A stretch of 9,619 bases of DNA. Origin: an uncultured Bacteroidales bacterium. GTDB taxonomy: Bacteria > Bacteroidota > Bacteroidia > Bacteroidales > UBA932. Positions 6,775 to 9,619 of the stretch are shown piece after piece. The notes below the pieces were generated by a model. That model saw only the letters and a program-made list of their open reading frames with translations, had not been told where the DNA came from and did no database searches. The translations under genes and the position numbers were made by a program. The stretch's first letter is position 1. Every line of letters begins with the position of its first letter. The DNA is taken from assembly GCA_946408295.1 (NCBI GenBank), contig CAMJRT010000033.1, positions 1 to 9,619 of the forward strand. Reading direction: 5' to 3'.

Positions 6775-8169
6775 CTATTCTTTCACCGAAAAATGAAGCC
6801 CATCCAGACGGTCCCATTCGCCACGGGTGAAATCGGGCATGATGACAGGCATGGACCCATGATTGATGGAAACTTCAGTCAGTTCAACAAGGGAACTCCA
6901 CTCGGCTGCGTCGTAGACATCCTGGTCAAGCGGAAGGCCGTTGTGGAGACAGTAGATGAGCCTGTAGTCCATAATGAAATCCATACCGCCGTGGCCGCCG
7001 ACTTTTCTGGCAAGAGCCTCCATTTCTTTGGCAAAAGGGTGTTTATAGGCGGCAAGCAAAGAATCACGCTGCTTCGTGCTCATATATTTCTCTGCATCCA
7101 AGTTGTCATAAGCGACATTTTCGAGCAGTCCTCCGTCCAGGGCGAGTCCCGGCGAAGGATACTTATTGGCATATCCCCTCGTTCCTACCAGTTGATACAT
7201 CCGATTGTATGGACGCGGAGTCACCACGTCGTGTTCCACCAGGATGGTTTTTCCTTTGCGGGTACGAATCAGGGTTGCGGTGAGATCGCCGTTTGCGTAA
7301 CGCACAGTTCCATCTCCGTAACGCGAATCGGCTTTGTCCTGTCCTGAGAATGCGTCGGAATCCACTGACACCAGCAAATCCATCTTGTCGCCGCGGTGGA
7401 TGTTGAGCACCTGACACACAGGTCCGATGCCGTGGGTGGGATAAACATCGCCCCGGTGGTCTTTGTTGTAGGTCATCCGCCAGTTCCCTTGATAGCCGTC
7501 CCACCAGGGGTCTAAATTATGGATATAGGAGCCCTCAGCATGCACGACATCTCCGAACAATCCTTTTTGGGTCATATTCAGGCAGGTCAGTTCGAAGAAA
7601 TCGTAGCAGCAATTTTCGAGCATCATACAGTGACGCCGTGTTCGTTCCGATGTGTTGACGAGAGCCCAGCATTCTTCAATGCTCGTTGCGGCCGGGACTT
7701 CTATGGCGACATGTTTCCCATGCTCCATTGCGTATACGGCCATCGTCGTATGCATCTGCCAGGGGACGGCAAGATAAACAAGATCAATGTCGTCGAGCGC
7801 GCAGAGATCCTTCCAGCCATCCTCTCCGGAGAATTCGTGGATGGCCTTGGGGGCACCTCTCTCCAGAAGGGTTTTCTGGGCTCTTTCAACCCTGTCCGGA
7901 TAGAGGTCACAAAGCGCCACAACAGACGCATGCGCTATGTAGGCCATCCGTTTAGGCACATCCTTTCCGCGGTCCCCAAGGCCGATGACACCAATCCTGA
8001 CGGTATCTATCGGATCGCAGGAAAAGCCGAGCATACTTTGCTGGCCGGCGGGACGCGGAGGAGTGTTGTAAACAATCTGGTTGTTCTTTATGGTATAGCC
8101 ATAAGGACTGGTCTCTCCGCAACCGCAAAGCCCCACCAGCAAGAAAAGTAGAAAATAAAAACGCTTCAT
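6775..8169 (-). CDS. GH109-type NAD-dependent glycosidase lipoprotein (Gfo/Idh/MocA fold), copy 2
   Basis: A 464-residue paralogue of the GH109 gene at 532-1908. The signal peptide has lipobox LCGC (lipid Cys17), so it is exported and anchored. The nucleotide-binding loop is G63-L-G65-x-x-G68, followed by VVALCDLYPDR with the acidic ribose-binding Asp, and IEVPAA in the EKP position. HRGDVYPTHGIGP and GGHGGMD are intact, so activity is expected. It differs from copy 1 in the N-terminal linker after the lipid Cys, around the WWDGYQGNWRMTYN substrate-side loop, in the region after YANKYP, and in AEWSSLVELTEV where copy 1 has AEWCC. These differences suggest related but not identical specificity. 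It starts 4 bases after the acetyltransferase stop, and the chosen ATG gives the full signal peptide. Confidence 0.92.
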   Translation of the reverse strand: MKRFYFLLFLLVGLCGCGETSPYGYTIKNNQIVYNTPPRPAGQQSMLGFSCDPIDTVRIGVIGLGDRGKDVPKRMAYIAHASVVALCDLYPDRVERAQKTLLERGAPKAIHEFSGEDGWKDLCALDDIDLVYLAVPWQMHTTMAVYAMEHGKHVAIEVPAATSIEECWALVNTSERTRRHCMMLENCCYDFFELTCLNMTQKGLFGDVVHAEGSYIHNLDPWWDGYQGNWRMTYNKDHRGDVYPTHGIGPVCQVLNIHRGDKMDLLVSVDSDAFSGQDKADSRYGDGTVRYANGDLTATLIRTRKGKTILVEHDVVTPRPYNRMYQLVGTRGYANKYPSPGLALDGGLLENVAYDNLDAEKYMSTKQRDSLLAAYKHPFAKEMEALARKVGGHGGMDFIMDYRLIYCLHNGLPLDQDVYDAAEWSSLVELTEVSINHGSMPVIMPDFTRGEWDRLDGLHFSVKE

Positions 8170-8173
8170 ATTG

Positions 8174-9274
8174 TTATACTTTAAGGAAGATATTCCGTTT
8201 ATACATCAGGCGCATGATGAGCGTCAGGATCGTGGCATTGCCGATGGCGATAACTATCGGGTAGCCGGCCCATGCCTCCAGGCCGTAGAGAAGGGATTCG
8301 GAAACAGAGCGGAAATCAATCACTTCTCCTATACAGTACACTGCGATGGAATTCATCCCGAACCATTTCAAGAAATAGAATCCCTTCTTCCACCCTTTCA
8401 CATCAACGATGAAATAGGTGATGGCTGTAAGGAGATAACAGATACCTCCCGAGAAAAGTGTCATCGTGCTGCTCCAAATCTTCTTAATAATCGGGAACAG
8501 AGGGGAGAGGGCGAGGCCGGCGGTGATGAGGATGATACCCACGAGCGCCACAGTCCAGGCCTTGGATAATCCCGAACGCTCACCCCGGAGAATTTCTCCG
8601 GCGAAACACCCCATCATCACCGTGACAATAAAATTCAGACTCGACAGAATCCAAGTATACTGATAGGCTCCATTGAACTGCCAGGTGCCGTCCGCTGCCC
8701 AAATGACGCCGTCCCGATGACAACCGAGCACCGCCCGGTCCACGACCATCGCGATATTTCCCTCCGGATCCATATTCATTCCGCCGAAAACGGCGAATAC
8801 CATCCAGTAGGCAGCAAACAATAGCGCGCAGGAGACAATCTGCCATTTCCGCTGGAGATATACAAAAAGCAGCGCTGCGACAACATACCCGACCGCAATG
8901 GCTTGGAGCGTGTTCGCAAAGGGGTGGAACTCCCGCCAGTTGAACTCCAGCAGGTTTCCCTGAACAATCCATCCCAGCAGAAACAGCAGGCAGAAGCGTT
9001 TGAGCAGTTTCCGGTAAAAGTCCCCGCCAGGCTTCATACCCTCCTTGTACCTGGCCATCGAGAATGGGATGGTGATTCCGGACATGAAGAGGAACAGCGG
9101 CATGATGATGTCCCAAGCGACGAATCCTTCCCAGTCCACATGATGGAATTGCCGGAAGAAGGCATCTCCTCCTTCGAGCACCTTCTCAAAGGCCCTTACA
9201 ACCGGTCCAAGCACCAGCAGAAAGAACAGATCCGCGCCGCGCAGGATGTCCAATGATTCAAGTCGTTTCCTCAT
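8174..9274 (-). CDS. NagX/HGSNAT-like membrane N-acetyltransferase, complete copy
   Basis: A 366-residue polytopic membrane protein of the COG4299/DUF5009 family, related to human heparan-alpha-glucosaminide N-acetyltransferase. The N-terminus RLESLDILRG (4-13) is the family entry motif. FHHVDWEG (43-50) followed by WDIIMPLFLFMSG corresponds to the HGSNAT FxHxxWxG region holding the active histidine, so H45 is the likely catalytic residue. The C-terminal half has PIIKKIW, DVKGWKK (291-297), FGMNSIAVY (305-313) and the terminal NIFLKV. About ten hydrophobic segments fit the HGSNAT topology. It should acetylate an amino sugar in the periplasm using cytoplasmic acetyl-CoA; the substrate is not shown. 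Its ATG overlaps the stop of the upstream gene (ATGA, 9274-9271), implying translational coupling, and a GH109 gene follows after 4 bases. Confidence 0.9.
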   Translation of the reverse strand: MRKRLESLDILRGADLFFLLVLGPVVRAFEKVLEGGDAFFRQFHHVDWEGFVAWDIIMPLFLFMSGITIPFSMARYKEGMKPGGDFYRKLLKRFCLLFLLGWIVQGNLLEFNWREFHPFANTLQAIAVGYVVAALLFVYLQRKWQIVSCALLFAAYWMVFAVFGGMNMDPEGNIAMVVDRAVLGCHRDGVIWAADGTWQFNGAYQYTWILSSLNFIVTVMMGCFAGEILRGERSGLSKAWTVALVGIILITAGLALSPLFPIIKKIWSSTMTLFSGGICYLLTAITYFIVDVKGWKKGFYFLKWFGMNSIAVYCIGEVIDFRSVSESLLYGLEAWAGYPIVIAIGNATILTLIMRLMYKRNIFLKV

Positions 9275-9618
9275 AGTTGCTGATTTCCTGAATTATACTG
9301 GTCGGCACCTTTCTGCGGCCAAGACGAGGTGTTGTCGGGGCCGGTAACTCCCGGATAGGTAAAACAGCAGGTGACGCCGCGCGTGCTTGAAAGGTTGACG
9401 TTGAGGTAGATTCTTCCGTCAGTTGCAATTTTTACAGAGGACCACACCCCGGTGTATTTGTTTCCGTTTCGATTGGCCGGGAAAGAAACGAATCCACTGC
9501 CCATAATCAGGTTCTTCAAGTCAATCTGTGCAATGGTCTCGCAAGTGTCGTCGGATGTGTTGGGTTTTACGATGTAATAATAGGTATCGGTGGCGAAGTG
9601 GACATTCCCGTTATTATC
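9271..9618 (-). CDS. C-terminal part of an unidentified, probably exported protein (5' end outside window)
   Basis: The frame stays open from the window edge to a TGA at 9273-9271, giving 115 residues. A TTG at 9519 lies inside this open frame and is not needed as a start. The visible part is rich in Asn, Thr, Ser, Gly and aromatic residues, with alternating hydrophobic stretches (DTYYYIVKP, GRIYLNVNLSST, VTCCFTYPG) that suggest a beta-rich secreted or surface protein. It ends in a polar Gln/Asn tail. No family is recognised. The stop overlaps the ATG of the acetyltransferase gene, so it belongs to the same operon; a surface glycan-binding or lipoprotein role would fit the neighbours, but this is inference. 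Confidence 0.7.
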   Translation of the reverse strand, partial: DNNGNVHFATDTYYYIVKPNTSDDTCETIAQIDLKNLIMGSGFVSFPANRNGNKYTGVWSSVKIATDGRIYLNVNLSSTRGVTCCFTYPGVTGPDNTSSWPQKGADQYNSGNQQL

Positions 9619-9619
9619 C

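Overview
The window looks like a Bacteroidota genome, most likely a gut-type Bacteroidales. Four of the secreted products begin with short lipoprotein signal peptides. One is a fimbrillin-like/beta-helix surface protein of a style typical of this order, and the enzymes (GH109, GH127, NagX-like acetyltransferases) are common in its glycan-degrading members. Spacing between genes is tight and Shine-Dalgarno signals are weak. Genus cannot be fixed from the sequence alone.

The window holds two convergent gene clusters. The + strand arm (2-4121) carries the 3' part of a NagX/HGSNAT-like membrane acetyltransferase gene, a GH109-type lipoprotein, and a GH127-type lipoprotein whose last ~107 residues are the C-terminal half of a LutC/LUD-domain protein. 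The - strand arm (9618 down to 4185) carries the end of an unidentified gene, a complete NagX/HGSNAT-like acetyltransferase, a second GH109-type lipoprotein, an unlisted 49-residue ORF, and a large fimbrillin-like plus beta-helix lipoprotein. The arms meet at 4122-4184, where a hairpin with a U-tract serves the - strand cluster.

The acetyltransferase-GH109 pair therefore occurs twice, in the same order and with the same 4-5 base gap, on opposite strands. This looks like an old, diverged inverted duplication of a two-gene module. By analogy with lysosomal HGSNAT (which N-acetylates terminal alpha-glucosamine so that alpha-N-acetylglucosaminidase can cleave it), the pair may be an 'acetylate, then cleave' module for terminal amino sugars; this is inference. 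GH127 would add removal of beta-L-arabinofuranose or a related sugar. No SusC/SusD pair, sensor or transcription factor is visible, so this is not a canonical complete polysaccharide utilization locus within these limits.

The most unusual objects are the in-frame GH127-LutC' chimera, the duplicated acetyltransferase-GH109 module and the small ORF placed directly before the surface lipoprotein. No RNA genes, CRISPR arrays, insertion sequences or integrases were seen.
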